IMG/VR virus record: IMGVR_UViG_3300042691_036019 | Location: 1 to 21,352 of that record | Length of the DNA: 21,352 bases | Strand: one strand, 5' to 3' | Source: a virus | Shown: one piece after another, positions 12,552 to 20,779 of the stretch | Layout: each line of letters begins with the position of its first letter | Numbering within the stretch: position 1 is the stretch's first letter | The notes under the pieces: generated by a model | What the model saw: the letters and a program-made list of their open reading frames with translations, nothing else | What the model was told of the DNA's origin: nothing | Databases searched by the model: none | Translations under genes and position numbers: made by a program

Positions 12552-13959
12552 TTTAACCCCAGCTCAAGCTCGTACAATATTATGGAGACAAGGTAGAATT
12601 GTCGATTTCCTATTGGATAATAACCAAATGGAAATTTACAATTCGTTAAAAGATGGTAAGGGTGCTAAACATACAGTAGTGGCTTTATTTAGTCGTCAAA
12701 CTGGTAAATCCTACGGTCTTCTTACAATCGCAACACAAGAATGCTTAACTAGAAAAGGCATTACAGTGGTGTTTATCGCACCTAGATTAAAACAGGCTAG
12801 AAAGATCGCTAAAACTAACATGGCAGAGATTCTTAAGACCTGTCCAGAAGATGTTAGACCTAAATATAACGCTAAAGAAGAATCTTATTATTTTCCTACT
12901 ACAGGCAGTACGATTGAATTAGCCGGATTTAATGCGGACGAAGTTGAATCACAACGGGGTCCTAAAGCTCATTTAATTATCGTTGATGAGTGCGGGTTTA
13001 TGAGTAATCTTAAATACGGCTTGAAATCGGTTTTATATCCAAAGCTTAATACAACTAAGGGGTCGATGATCCTTTGTTCAACTCTCCCTCGTTCACAAGG
13101 GCATGAATATTTTGAGTTTATTAAAAAAGCTGAATATAACGGTACTTTAATTAAGAAAAACGTGTTAGAATGTCCTAGATATATCAAGGAAGATATAGAT
13201 AGATTTGCAGAAGAAGTTGGCGGATATGATAGCGTAGATTTTAAACGTGAATATCTGAATATAATGATTACTGATGACGAGTACGCAGTTGTTCCAGAAG
13301 CTACTGAAGAATTGATGCAAGAGATAGTTAAAGAAGTTCCAAAGCCCCCTTATTACGATGTTTACGTTGGTATGGATATTGGGGTAAAGGATTTAACAGT
13401 GGCGTTATTAGGTTACTATGACTTTAAAAAAAGTACTGTAGTTATTCTAGACGAGGTTGTTTTAAAAGGTAAAACGGTAACTACTGAAAGCATATACGAA
13501 AGTATTTCTTTTAAAGAAAACTTACATTTTGGTAATAAAAAACCATATTTAAGAATTGCTGATGATAACAACCAGATTCTTTTAAACGATTTATTGGCGA
13601 CAAAGAATATGCTATTTCAGATAACTCGAAAAGATCAAAAAGAAGCTGCCTTAAATAATCTAAGAGTTATGCTTGGGTCTAAAAGAATTATTATTCATCC
13701 AAGATGTAAAACTTTAATATTTCATTTAAAGAATGCTACTTGGAACAACCGTAAAACATCTTATGAAAGAAGTCCTGATAATGGTCACTACGATGCACTG
13801 GACGCTTTAGTATACCTTATAAGGAATGTAAACTTCGGTAAAAACCCTTACCCCAAAGATTATGACATGCCTATGGGGGATTGGTATATGTTAGAAAATG
13901 GCAAAAGAACACAGTTTGAACAGCGTATCTTAGATATGTTTACTACAAAAAAGAGATAA
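12532..13959 (+). CDS. terL: Terminase large subunit
   Basis: The 475-residue motor and nuclease drives DNA into the prohead. The ATPase half has a Walker A-like 'SRQTGKS' (54-60), 'IELAGFNADEVESQRG' (128-143) and Walker B 'LIIVDE' with Asp152 and Glu153. The RNase H-like nuclease half has its first Asp in 'GMDIGVKDLT' (Asp282) and closing acidic residues in 'HYDALDALVYL' (Asp421, Asp424). The order and length are complete. ATG 12532 has a GAAGG site inside the preceding gene. Confidence 0.95.
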   Translation: MNQPNNNLTPAQARTILWRQGRIVDFLLDNNQMEIYNSLKDGKGAKHTVVALFSRQTGKSYGLLTIATQECLTRKGITVVFIAPRLKQARKIAKTNMAEILKTCPEDVRPKYNAKEESYYFPTTGSTIELAGFNADEVESQRGPKAHLIIVDECGFMSNLKYGLKSVLYPKLNTTKGSMILCSTLPRSQGHEYFEFIKKAEYNGTLIKKNVLECPRYIKEDIDRFAEEVGGYDSVDFKREYLNIMITDDEYAVVPEATEELMQEIVKEVPKPPYYDVYVGMDIGVKDLTVALLGYYDFKKSTVVILDEVVLKGKTVTTESIYESISFKENLHFGNKKPYLRIADDNNQILLNDLLATKNMLFQITRKDQKEAALNNLRVMLGSKRIIIHPRCKTLIFHLKNATWNNRKTSYERSPDNGHYDALDALVYLIRNVNFGKNPYPKDYDMPMGDWYMLENGKRTQFEQRILDMFTTKKR

Positions 13960-13970
13960 CAAATATTTTT

Positions 13971-14213
13971 ATGGAACCAAGAAAAGGTAAAAGATTCGTT
14001 AAGTTAGTTAAAAAATTAGATGGCTCGACTAGAAAAGTTTCTTATGGTCAAGCTGGATCGGATATAAAGCCAGGTACAACAAAAGGCGATTCTTATTGTG
14101 CTAGATCGCTAGAACAATTAAGAAAGTTTAAAGATGCGGCTAAAGATCCAAATAGTCCTTTAAGGCTGTCGAGAAAAAAATGGCGTTGCGTGGGTGCTAA
14201 ATCCAAGAGGTAA
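13971..14213 (+). CDS. Small conserved phage protein with KGDSYCARS motif
   Basis: The 80-residue basic protein contains 'GTTKGDSYCARS' (about 35-46) and near its end 'PNSPLRLSRKKWRCVG'. These blocks recur in small phage proteins (DUF6321-like, from memory), often next to terminase and portal genes. Two cysteines are present. It is likely cytoplasmic or virion-associated; the role is unknown. It lies between terL and the portal gene, with 2 nt to the latter. Confidence 0.72.
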   Translation: MEPRKGKRFVKLVKKLDGSTRKVSYGQAGSDIKPGTTKGDSYCARSLEQLRKFKDAAKDPNSPLRLSRKKWRCVGAKSKR

Positions 14214-14215
14214 AA

Positions 14216-16276
14216 ATGGACGATGTTAATAACAAAGCTAAGGAATACATTAAAAACGGTTATTTTGCAGCAAAAGATGCAGAGGATACCGCTGGTGTAT
14301 TAATGGAAAAAGTCCAAGCTTGGAATAATTCATTACTGGCTAATGGCTGGATGAATAAACTAAGGGACTCTTGGCTTGCTTATTACGGTGCCTATTTTAC
14401 AAACGCTCAAGGAAATGCTCACAGAATTACGTTTGCTGGAGAACAAGGTGAAATCGCTCAGGTAGCAGTAAACCATTTAAGAAACCTCGCTCAACACATG
14501 TTAAACATGACTACAGCAAACCGTCCAGCTTTAGAAGCTAGAGCAGCTAATACAGATTTTAAATCACAAGCACAAGTAAATCTAGCCAATGGTTTATTAG
14601 ATTATTACATGCGTGAAAAACGATTAGAGCGATATATTCGTTCAGCAGTAGAAAGTGCTATTGTTTTATCTGCTGGATATGTTAGAGTTCAATGGGACGC
14701 TAATGCTGGTAAGATTGTCGATGAAGATGAAGAGACAGGATTAAAGCTATACGAAGGGGATATTAAATTTAGTAACCTTTCCCCTTTTGATATCATGTTT
14801 GATTTATCAAAAGAAGATTCTGGTCATGATTGGATAGTTATACGGGAATTCAAAAATAAGTACGATCTAGCCGCTAAATACCCAGAATATGCTCAAAAAA
14901 TCGTTCAATTATCAACTAAAGATGAAATAATGAAGCTCTCGATGAGAGCCTTCACACAAATGCAAACGGATGATATACCGATATACACTTTATACCACAA
15001 TAAAACAGATGCCATTCCTGAAGGAAGAGAGTTAGTATTTTTAGATGATCAGATAATTCTAATTGATCAACCTTTGCCATATAGAAAAACTCCTGTATAT
15101 AGAATCACACCTAATGAAATCATGGGCACACCATTTGGTTATGCCAGCGTATTTGATATTCTTCCTTTACAAGAAGTTTCTAACACTCTATATACTCAGA
15201 TATTTTCAAACCAAAATGCTTTAGGAATGCAAAACTTGTTTGTTGAACAAGGCGCAAATCTAAATTTTACAAACTTAGCTGGCGGATTAAACATTATCGA
15301 AGGCGCTAAGAAACCGGAACCTTTAAATCTTTTGAATACTTCACAAGAAACATTCCAATTCTTGCAGTTAATTGAAAAGTCAATGGAAACTATTTCAGGT
15401 ATTAACGCTGTGATGAGAGGTAATCCTGAACCAAATATGAGATCAGCAAACGCTATGGCGTTAGTTCAATCTCTTGCAATTCAGTTTATGTCAGGGCTAC
15501 AACAACAGTATGTTGCTTTATTAGAAGATGTAGGTACAGGGTTAATTGAAATATTACAAGATTATGCAAACACTGAAAGAGTAGCGTCAATTGTAGGTAA
15601 ATCAAATAGAACTTATTTAAAAGCTTTTAAAGGAAGCGATCTTTCTGAGGTTAAAGGCGTAGTCGTAGATGTGGCAAATCCTTTAGCTAGAACTACAGCG
15701 GGTCGAATTGAAATGGCTGAACAGTTAATGCAGATGAAAGCTGATGAATTTACAATTGAACAATATTTACAAGTTATTAATACAGGTAATTTACGTATAA
15801 TGACTGACGATAATACTCGTGAACAATTACTAATTCATGAAGAAAACGAAAGATTAATGGTAGGCGAATCTGTTAGAGCGCTTGTTATTGATGAACATTT
15901 ACAGCATATTAAATCACACAAAGCTGTATTAAACGATCCAGATTTTAGAAAACCTGAATATGCCGATGTTCAAGAAGTTGTTTTAAACCATATTCAAGAA
16001 CATATTGATCTTTTAAGAAAAACAGATCCAGCTTTCTTAAATATTTTAGGTCAACAAAGTTTACCTCCAGAGCCAGGGTCAGGAGCGCCCACAATGGAAC
16101 CTGGTGCTCAAGTTCCACCTAATAGTGTTGCACCTGAATTAGCTCAAGTACCTCAACCAGAGGCACCTACTGAAGTAGCTAACATACCTTCACCTCCAGG
16201 TCAGTTTAGCGAAATGCCAGTAACTTCTGAACAGAATTTAGCAAAGATAACAGGACAAGGAAATGAAGAACAATAA
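14216..16276 (+). CDS. Portal protein
   Basis: The 686-residue protein follows terL and precedes the scaffold and capsid, as portals do. Visible features include the N-terminal helical wing with repeated Trp/Tyr ('SWLAYYGAYFTNA'), 'NMTTANRPALEARA' (residues about 97-110) and 'SAIVLSAGYVRVQWD' (about 145-159). The 'GINAVMRGNPEPNMRSANAM' stem region is typical of large podovirus portals. A Pro/Gln-rich tail covers the last 60 residues. It forms the dodecameric vertex channel for DNA. AGAGG precedes ATG 14216. Confidence 0.9.
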   Translation: MDDVNNKAKEYIKNGYFAAKDAEDTAGVLMEKVQAWNNSLLANGWMNKLRDSWLAYYGAYFTNAQGNAHRITFAGEQGEIAQVAVNHLRNLAQHMLNMTTANRPALEARAANTDFKSQAQVNLANGLLDYYMREKRLERYIRSAVESAIVLSAGYVRVQWDANAGKIVDEDEETGLKLYEGDIKFSNLSPFDIMFDLSKEDSGHDWIVIREFKNKYDLAAKYPEYAQKIVQLSTKDEIMKLSMRAFTQMQTDDIPIYTLYHNKTDAIPEGRELVFLDDQIILIDQPLPYRKTPVYRITPNEIMGTPFGYASVFDILPLQEVSNTLYTQIFSNQNALGMQNLFVEQGANLNFTNLAGGLNIIEGAKKPEPLNLLNTSQETFQFLQLIEKSMETISGINAVMRGNPEPNMRSANAMALVQSLAIQFMSGLQQQYVALLEDVGTGLIEILQDYANTERVASIVGKSNRTYLKAFKGSDLSEVKGVVVDVANPLARTTAGRIEMAEQLMQMKADEFTIEQYLQVINTGNLRIMTDDNTREQLLIHEENERLMVGESVRALVIDEHLQHIKSHKAVLNDPDFRKPEYADVQEVVLNHIQEHIDLLRKTDPAFLNILGQQSLPPEPGSGAPTMEPGAQVPPNSVAPELAQVPQPEAPTEVANIPSPPGQFSEMPVTSEQNLAKITGQGNEEQ

Positions 16277-16856
16277 GACTGGTATTATGAATATGCAGGA
16301 AGAAATCGAAAGATTAACTGCTGAATTAGATAAAATTAAGTCAGAAAGAGAAAAGCCTTACGCTGAAAGATATTATGGTAAAGCTTTAGAAAAAGAAGTT
16401 CCAAAAAAGAAAAGTCCTCCAGAAATGCCTGAATTCTTAAAAGAAACCGATGTGCCTAAAAATATTCATGGACCTGACACAGATGTCAGTAGGTATGTTA
16501 CTAAACAACAAGCTAAAGCAAAATTATTTAGAAAGTTAGCTGGAGCATTAGGTAAAACAGCAAAAATTGGGGCACCTTTGTTAGGTATAGCTTCGGATGT
16601 ATTAGCTTCTGAAGATTTAGATGATGCTGAAATTAGTCCAGAAGAAATTAAACGAATGCAAATAGAAAAAGAATTAACACCAAAAGATTTAGAAATTAAG
16701 CAATCTTTAGAAGAAAAAGCTAAAAGCTTAAAACCAAGCGATTCTATAATTGACGATTTGACTGATGATAACGAAGATGATAAGATAGAGGAAATGAATA
16801 GGGAAAAAATAAAAAGGTTCCCTCTACTTAACAAAAAATTACTTAGGAAAAAATGA
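16263..16856 (+). CDS. Putative internal virion or structural protein
   Basis: The 197-residue protein starts with a coiled coil (about 11-30) and continues with a Lys/Pro-rich linker. It has one moderately hydrophobic Gly/Ala/Leu segment (about 90-114) and ends with a very acidic, then very basic, stretch. The weakly hydrophobic segment may allow membrane insertion on ejection. ATG 16263 overlaps the portal end by 14 nt with AGGA upstream; Met9 or Met11 are alternatives. It is coupled to the transglycosylase gene by ATGA. Confidence 0.65.
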   Translation: MKNNKTGIMNMQEEIERLTAELDKIKSEREKPYAERYYGKALEKEVPKKKSPPEMPEFLKETDVPKNIHGPDTDVSRYVTKQQAKAKLFRKLAGALGKTAKIGAPLLGIASDVLASEDLDDAEISPEEIKRMQIEKELTPKDLEIKQSLEEKAKSLKPSDSIIDDLTDDNEDDKIEEMNREKIKRFPLLNKKLLRKK

Positions 16857-17308
16857 ATTATATTGAATATATAAAACCAGTACAAGAAATAAAAGAATAC
16901 GTTCTAGATCATTCAAAAATTAAAACATTAAAAGTTATTGCTAAAATTGAAAGCAATGATGGTAAAAATACTCTACATAAAAAACTTAATTCCGGAATGC
17001 ATGAGGGTTCTTCTGCAATAGGTAAGTATGGCTTAATGCCGTTAACAATAAAAGATATTGACGATAGATTTAAAGCTTTATCGGATGAGCAAATACGTTT
17101 TAAATTAAATAGAAACCCTGAATTAGAATTTGATTTAGCTTCAAAGTATTACGATATTCTAAGAGAAGAGTTAAAAACTACTGACCCTGGTAAGATTGGT
17201 TACGGTTGGTTAGTAGGAGTTACTGGAGCCAAAAAGGCTCTCAAAATTGGAAAAAATATTGAGAATCACTTCCATGTCAAAAAAATCCGAAAAGCTCTAA
17301 AAGATTAA
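16853..17308 (+). CDS. Virion lytic transglycosylase (SLT-like)
   Basis: The 151-residue protein has the SLT-type pattern. The catalytic Glu33 is in 'IAKIESNDGK' (spanning 29-38), followed by 'SAIGKYGLMPLTIKDI' (54-69), where a Gly-x-Tyr-Gly-Leu-Met block lines the sugar groove. A third block 'IGYGWLVGVTGAKKAL' lies near the C-terminus. It would cut peptidoglycan glycan strands during DNA entry. There is no signal peptide, fitting delivery inside the virion. Its ATG overlaps the preceding stop, with AGGA upstream. Confidence 0.82.
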   Translation: MNYIEYIKPVQEIKEYVLDHSKIKTLKVIAKIESNDGKNTLHKKLNSGMHEGSSAIGKYGLMPLTIKDIDDRFKALSDEQIRFKLNRNPELEFDLASKYYDILREELKTTDPGKIGYGWLVGVTGAKKALKIGKNIENHFHVKKIRKALKD

Positions 17309-17392
17309 ATAAAAACAAATAATTATAGAGTCCTATCCAATTCCGGACGGGCTAACTTTTATCTTACCCCATTATGGGATAGAGGAGTAATT
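17309..17392 (+). promoter_or_regulatory. Leader of the scaffold gene with small hairpin
   Basis: This 84-nt gap has an AATAAAAACAAATA motif (about 17309-17322) shared with the leader near 11710. It also has CTATCC and GGATAG arms able to pair, and a CCC-ATTAT-GGG hairpin just before the GAGGAG ribosome site. It may be a leader that tunes scaffold expression. No consensus promoter is clear. Confidence 0.35.
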
Positions 17393-18307
17393 ATGTCAGA
17401 AGAAATCGCTTCAAGTGAAGCAGTAGAATCACAAGAATCAATTGAATCAGAATTAGCCCAAGCTGAACAAGAATTAAAAGCTCAAGCTAATAATGAATCT
17501 AAAGCCGAACAATCATCTAAACGCAAGTTTAAATTGAAAGTTGACGGAGAAGAACTAGAAGACGAGATTGATTTGTCAAATGAACAAGAACTTATCAAAA
17601 GGCTCCAGTTAGCCAAAGCAGCTCAAAAACGTATGCAAGAAGCTGCTCAGTACCGTAAACAGATTGAGGATACTGAATCAGAAGTAAACGAATTTTTAAG
17701 TAGTTTAAGGAGTAATCCGTTAGCAGTATTGAGTCATCCTGAATTAGGTATTGACATGAAACAAATCGTTGAGAATTTCCTTCAGCAGGAAGTTGAGCGT
17801 TCTCAAATGACTCCTGAGCAAATTGAACTTGAAGAGGCTAGATCTAAATTAAAAGCCTTAGAAGAGGAAAAAGAGCAATTAGAAAACCAACGCCGCGAAG
17901 AATATATGGAGCGTTTAAGAGTTGAAAAAGCTGCTGAAATTGAAAAGGAATTAATTGAAGCTCTTGATTCTGGTGATCTTCCACAGTCTGACTATATCAT
18001 GAATAAAATGGTGGACTTAGCTTCTATTGCTTATGATAACGGAATTGAATTAAGCATGAAAGAAATCCTTCCTATTGTTCGTGAATCTTATCTTAGAGAT
18101 GCGCGTCAAATTTTTGGCAAGCTACCGGATGAACTAATTGAAGATATTGTTTCTAAAGATAGAATTCGGAATATTCGTAATAAGCAATTACAAGCATTAA
18201 AAAATCAACAAAAACCAACACTTAGCGTACCTGATACGGGTAAAAAAGTTTCGCCAAAAGAAGAAAAGAAACAAAGCGCTAAAGATTTTTTCAAAGATGC
18301 TTGGTAA
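17393..18307 (+). CDS. Scaffolding protein
   Basis: The 304-residue, highly charged helical protein lies directly before the capsid gene. It has an acidic N-terminus and a 'FKLKVDGEELEDEIDL' beta segment (about 46-61). A long coiled coil follows (about 62-95 and 140-195), with a basic C-terminal end ('KDFFKDAW'). This is the usual architecture of phage head scaffolds, whose C-terminus binds the capsid protein. A GAGGAG ribosome site precedes ATG 17393. A terminator follows 16 nt after the gene. Confidence 0.85.
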   Translation: MSEEIASSEAVESQESIESELAQAEQELKAQANNESKAEQSSKRKFKLKVDGEELEDEIDLSNEQELIKRLQLAKAAQKRMQEAAQYRKQIEDTESEVNEFLSSLRSNPLAVLSHPELGIDMKQIVENFLQQEVERSQMTPEQIELEEARSKLKALEEEKEQLENQRREEYMERLRVEKAAEIEKELIEALDSGDLPQSDYIMNKMVDLASIAYDNGIELSMKEILPIVRESYLRDARQIFGKLPDELIEDIVSKDRIRNIRNKQLQALKNQQKPTLSVPDTGKKVSPKEEKKQSAKDFFKDAW

Positions 18308-18323
18308 TTTAAACAAATAATAT

Positions 18324-18355
18324 CAGAGGGTTATTACCCTCTGTTTCTATATTTT
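18324..18355 (+). terminator. Intrinsic terminator between scaffold and capsid
   Basis: CAGAGGG and CCCTCTG form a perfect 7-bp stem around a 6-nt loop, followed by TTTCTATATTTT. It would let capsid and scaffold be made at different levels. Confidence 0.8.
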
Positions 18356-18478
18356 AAGAATATAGATAATCAAGTTAGATTTATTCGCAAGCAATAGCCC
18401 GAATAATACCTTTGAGATGATTCTGTTGTGAATAAAATGTGGATTCAATTAACACAAACATAACTCAAGGAGTTTATA
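18356..18478 (+). promoter_or_regulatory. Capsid gene leader with stem-loop
   Basis: The 5' leader carries a perfect 7-bp inverted repeat TTATTCG/CGAATAA (18381-18387 with 18400-18406, 12-nt loop) and ends with a strong CAAGGAG ribosome site before ATG 18479. Because a terminator lies upstream, a capsid promoter is expected here, but I find no good consensus pair. Confidence 0.45.
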
Positions 18479-18627
18479 ATGTCTAGCGCTAATGCTAACA
18501 ATTTAGTGACCCTAAACGGTCTATTCAAAGAAGTCTATGCCGATAAATTGGAAAGACTTATCCCTGACGGAGTAAAACTACAATCTATGATTAAGTTTGC
18601 TCCTCGTCAAAAACAACCCGGTAACTT
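18479..18627 (+). CDS. Major capsid protein, exon 1 (residues 1-49 plus two bases)
   Basis: Exon 1 encodes the capsid N-terminus from 'MSSANANNLVTLNGLFKEVY' to '...RQKQPGN' plus TT of the next codon. Without splicing the frame runs only to TAA 18632-18634, giving a 51-residue fragment. Joining TT to the C at 19563 makes a Phe codon and continues '...GNF-YNQPVVLGLEHG', a natural capsid sequence. The ribosome site AAGGAG is strong. The full spliced protein is 414 residues (149 + 1096 nt with stop). Confidence 0.88.
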
Positions 18628-19562
18628 TAACTAATTATCTAAAATTGACATAGAGGAACCATTCGTGGTATACTCGTTTAATATGGAAGACGTAAAAAAG
18701 TACAAAGTATACGTTTTAAAAGATAAAGACGGAAAGATAAAATATGTTGGTCAAACCCGTCAAAGTCTAAAAAAACGTTACTATGGTCATAAATTTCAAA
18801 GCTCATTTAAAGATGAGTATTTTACTATAGAACTTGTACAATCGTTTGATAATCCTGAGCCTATGTATAAACTTGAGGCTATGCTTATTGAACAGTATGA
18901 TCTTGTTGTTAATGGTTGGAATAAAGCTGAGGGTTTTAAAGATTGCCCTGAACAATTCGATGGAACTGGTGAAAAAAATGCTTTTTATGGGCATAAGCAT
19001 AGAGAAGATGTTTGTAATAAAATAGGCGAAAGAAGCAAAGGTAATAAATATGCCGTTGGTTCTAAAAGTAGAAAGGGATTAAAAAACAAACCAGAGCATC
19101 AAAAAGCTTTAATTGAATCAAGAGAAAGAAAAATTCTTTGTTTAGATACAGGAGAAGTTTTTAGAAGTGGTGCTGAAGCAGCAAGCAAACTCGGTTTAAA
19201 AAGATCTAAGATTTGCCTTGTATGTAAAGGTTTAAGAAAATCAACTGGTGGATTACGTTTTTCGTATGTAGATAATCAAGGAGTGGTCGATTAGAAATAG
19301 TCGACAAAAACTATCCCCTTAATTGCTGGAACCCCCTAACGTAAAGACGAGGGCAATCAGCAGCGAAGCAGTAGCAATACTGAACGTTCAACGACTAGAG
19401 CAGCCATAACGCTCGTAGCTTCAAGTGAAGCGAAATGGGGGAAACCTGAACAGATAATGCTGAAGGTTAAGATATAGTCTAATCTGTAGGGAAACTTACA
19501 GCAGCGGTCACTGAAACTGGCAAACCGCGGTTAGGAATTAACAAAACCTAATGAATACAATG
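18628..19562 (+). mobile_element. Group I self-splicing intron in the capsid gene
   Basis: The intron follows U (18627) and ends in G (19562), the group I rule. Core pairings are visible 3' of the endonuclease ORF: P3 likely 19314-19318/19437-19441, P4 19324-19328/19358-19362, and P7 GACTA/TAGTC 19393-19397/19475-19479. P7 lies within the classic 'ACGACTAGA' and 'AAGATATAGTCT' sequences. P8 is GCTTC/GAAGC 19418-19422/19427-19431, and P9 hairpins are at 19484-19501, 19504-19528 and 19531-19551. P1 may use GAGGAACC (18653-18660) as guide, but this helix has a central mismatch. The endonuclease ORF is inserted 5' of P3. Subgroup looks like IA, uncertain. Confidence 0.9.
18683..19294 (+). CDS. 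Intron-encoded GIY-YIG homing endonuclease
   Basis: The 203-residue enzyme has the GIY-YIG nuclease at its N-terminus: 'KVYVL' (8-12), 'YVGQT' (21-25), a catalytic-type Arg32 and Glu70 in 'AMLIEQYD'. A NUMOD3-like 'KNAFYGHKHRED' segment (98-109) follows, and then a NUMOD1/IENR1-like helix-turn-helix module (about 150-196). It would cut intronless capsid genes and spread the intron. An in-frame GTG at 18665 gives a longer form; I prefer ATG 18683. The ribosome site is poor, as is common for intron ORFs kept at low level. Confidence 0.92.
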   Translation: MEDVKKYKVYVLKDKDGKIKYVGQTRQSLKKRYYGHKFQSSFKDEYFTIELVQSFDNPEPMYKLEAMLIEQYDLVVNGWNKAEGFKDCPEQFDGTGEKNAFYGHKHREDVCNKIGERSKGNKYAVGSKSRKGLKNKPEHQKALIESRERKILCLDTGEVFRSGAEAASKLGLKRSKICLVCKGLRKSTGGLRFSYVDNQGVVD

Positions 19563-20658
19563 CTATAACCAACCAGTAGTTCTTGGATTAGAACACGGTG
19601 TATCATTTGCTGCTGAAGATGAAGGTGCTTTTTCTCTTCAACCGGCTGTTACTGGTCAAATCAAGAACGCTCAAGTTCGAGGTTTTCAGATGTTGCTTCG
19701 TTCTGTCATGGCTTATGACGCTGCGTACGCTTCTGAAGGCGGCGGAGCTAGAGCTTTCGAAGATGCTACCAAATTTCTTGTTGGTAACATGATGAAATCT
19801 ATGGCTAAGAAGCTTGAAATTGAGCTTTTCTACGGTCAAGCTGGAATTGGCGAAATCGCTTCTACTGCTAGTAACGTAATTACTATCGTTACTTCTGAAT
19901 GGGCACCAGGAGTTTGGGCTGGATCTGAAAAGATGCCAATCGAAATCTATTCTTCTACTGCTCCAGGCTCTACTCTTCGTGGAGATTGTAACGTAGTTTC
20001 TATCGATATGGAAGCTAAAACTGTTACTGTAGATTCTCTTCCTGCTTCTGCTACTGTGGGAGATATCATTTTCATGAAAGGTGCTAAAGATAAGGAAATG
20101 CCAGGTCTTCATAAGATCATTTCTAATACTAGCACACTTTTCGGAATTCCTGCTGTTTCTTACAATCTTTGGAAAGGTAACGTAGTTAGCGCCGCTGGTG
20201 CTTTAACTTATACAAAGCTTTCTAATGCTCTTGCTAGACCAGTAGAAAAAGGTCTTGAGTCGGATGTTGACGTTTTCGTTAACCCTCGTACATGGTCTGA
20301 TCTATTGACTGACCAAGCTGCTAACCGTGACAATGCTGTTCCAAGAGTACTTGATTCTTCTTATAAGCCTGCTGAGCTTGAAGTTGGACATGAGTCTATT
20401 CTTTTCCATTCTCAGAACGGAAAAATGAGAATTCACTCTTCTAACTACGTTAAAGAAGGTTTTGCTTACGCTGTAGCTCTTGAAGACTTCTTAAGAATCG
20501 GATCTACTGAAATCACTTTCCGTAACCCAGGTCGTTCTGATGAGTTCTTCCGTGAACTCGTTGATAACGCTGGTTATGAACTACGTTGTTATACCAACCA
20601 ATCGCTTTTCTGTAAAGCCCCTGGTAAACAACTTCTTATCACTGGTATCGTGAACTAA
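19563..20658 (+). CDS. Major capsid protein, exon 2 (C to stop)
   Basis: Exon 2 supplies the last base of codon 50 and 364 further residues. These start 'YNQPVVLGLEHGVSFAAEDE' and include 'QIKNAQVRGFQMLLRSVMAYDA', a Gly/Ser/Thr-rich centre and a C-terminal 'GYELRCYTNQSLFCKAPGKQ' region. Its position after the scaffold and its size when joined fit a HK97-fold capsid subunit. Codon use (many GCT, TCT, CTT) differs from neighbours, as expected for a highly expressed gene. A gene caller would start this wrongly at an internal ATG (19690). Confidence 0.88.
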
Positions 20659-20675
20659 TTTAATTTGGTTCACTC

Positions 20676-20706
20676 GGGGAGGTGCAATGCCTCCCCTTTT
20701 TTATTT
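20676..20706 (+). terminator. Intrinsic terminator after the capsid gene
   Basis: GGGGAGG and CCTCCCC form a 7-bp GC-rich stem with a 7-nt loop, followed by TTTTTTATTT. It is the strongest terminator in the window. Confidence 0.92.
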
Positions 20707-20760
20707 ATACCGCTTAAATTAATAGTTTTAAATGGTTAGGTGATGTGGTTACTTAACAAA

Positions 20761-20774
20761 TACCTTTAGAGGTA
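20761..20774 (+). promoter_or_regulatory. Hairpin covering a ribosome binding site
   Basis: TACCT-TTAG-AGGTA forms a short perfect hairpin whose 3' arm holds the AGAGG ribosome site of the gene at 20780. With flanking AAA/TTT the stem grows to eight pairs with one bulge. Confidence 0.45.
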
Positions 20775-20779
20775 ATTTA

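Noticed and set aside
16466-16885. Leftward 139-residue frame rich in Ser and Leu
   Set aside because: It is the complement of the acidic/basic internal virion protein gene; no start signals.
18834-19025. Rightward 63-residue frame inside the intron ORF
   Set aside because: It is out of frame within the GIY-YIG gene, which has clear motifs.
19603-20112. Leftward 169-residue frame
   Set aside because: It is antisense to capsid exon 2; Ser/Arg bias follows from capsid codon use.
19690-20658. Capsid as an intact 322-residue gene starting at 19690
   Set aside because: The coding frame extends upstream to 19563 without a start and joins exon 1 across a recognisable group I intron.
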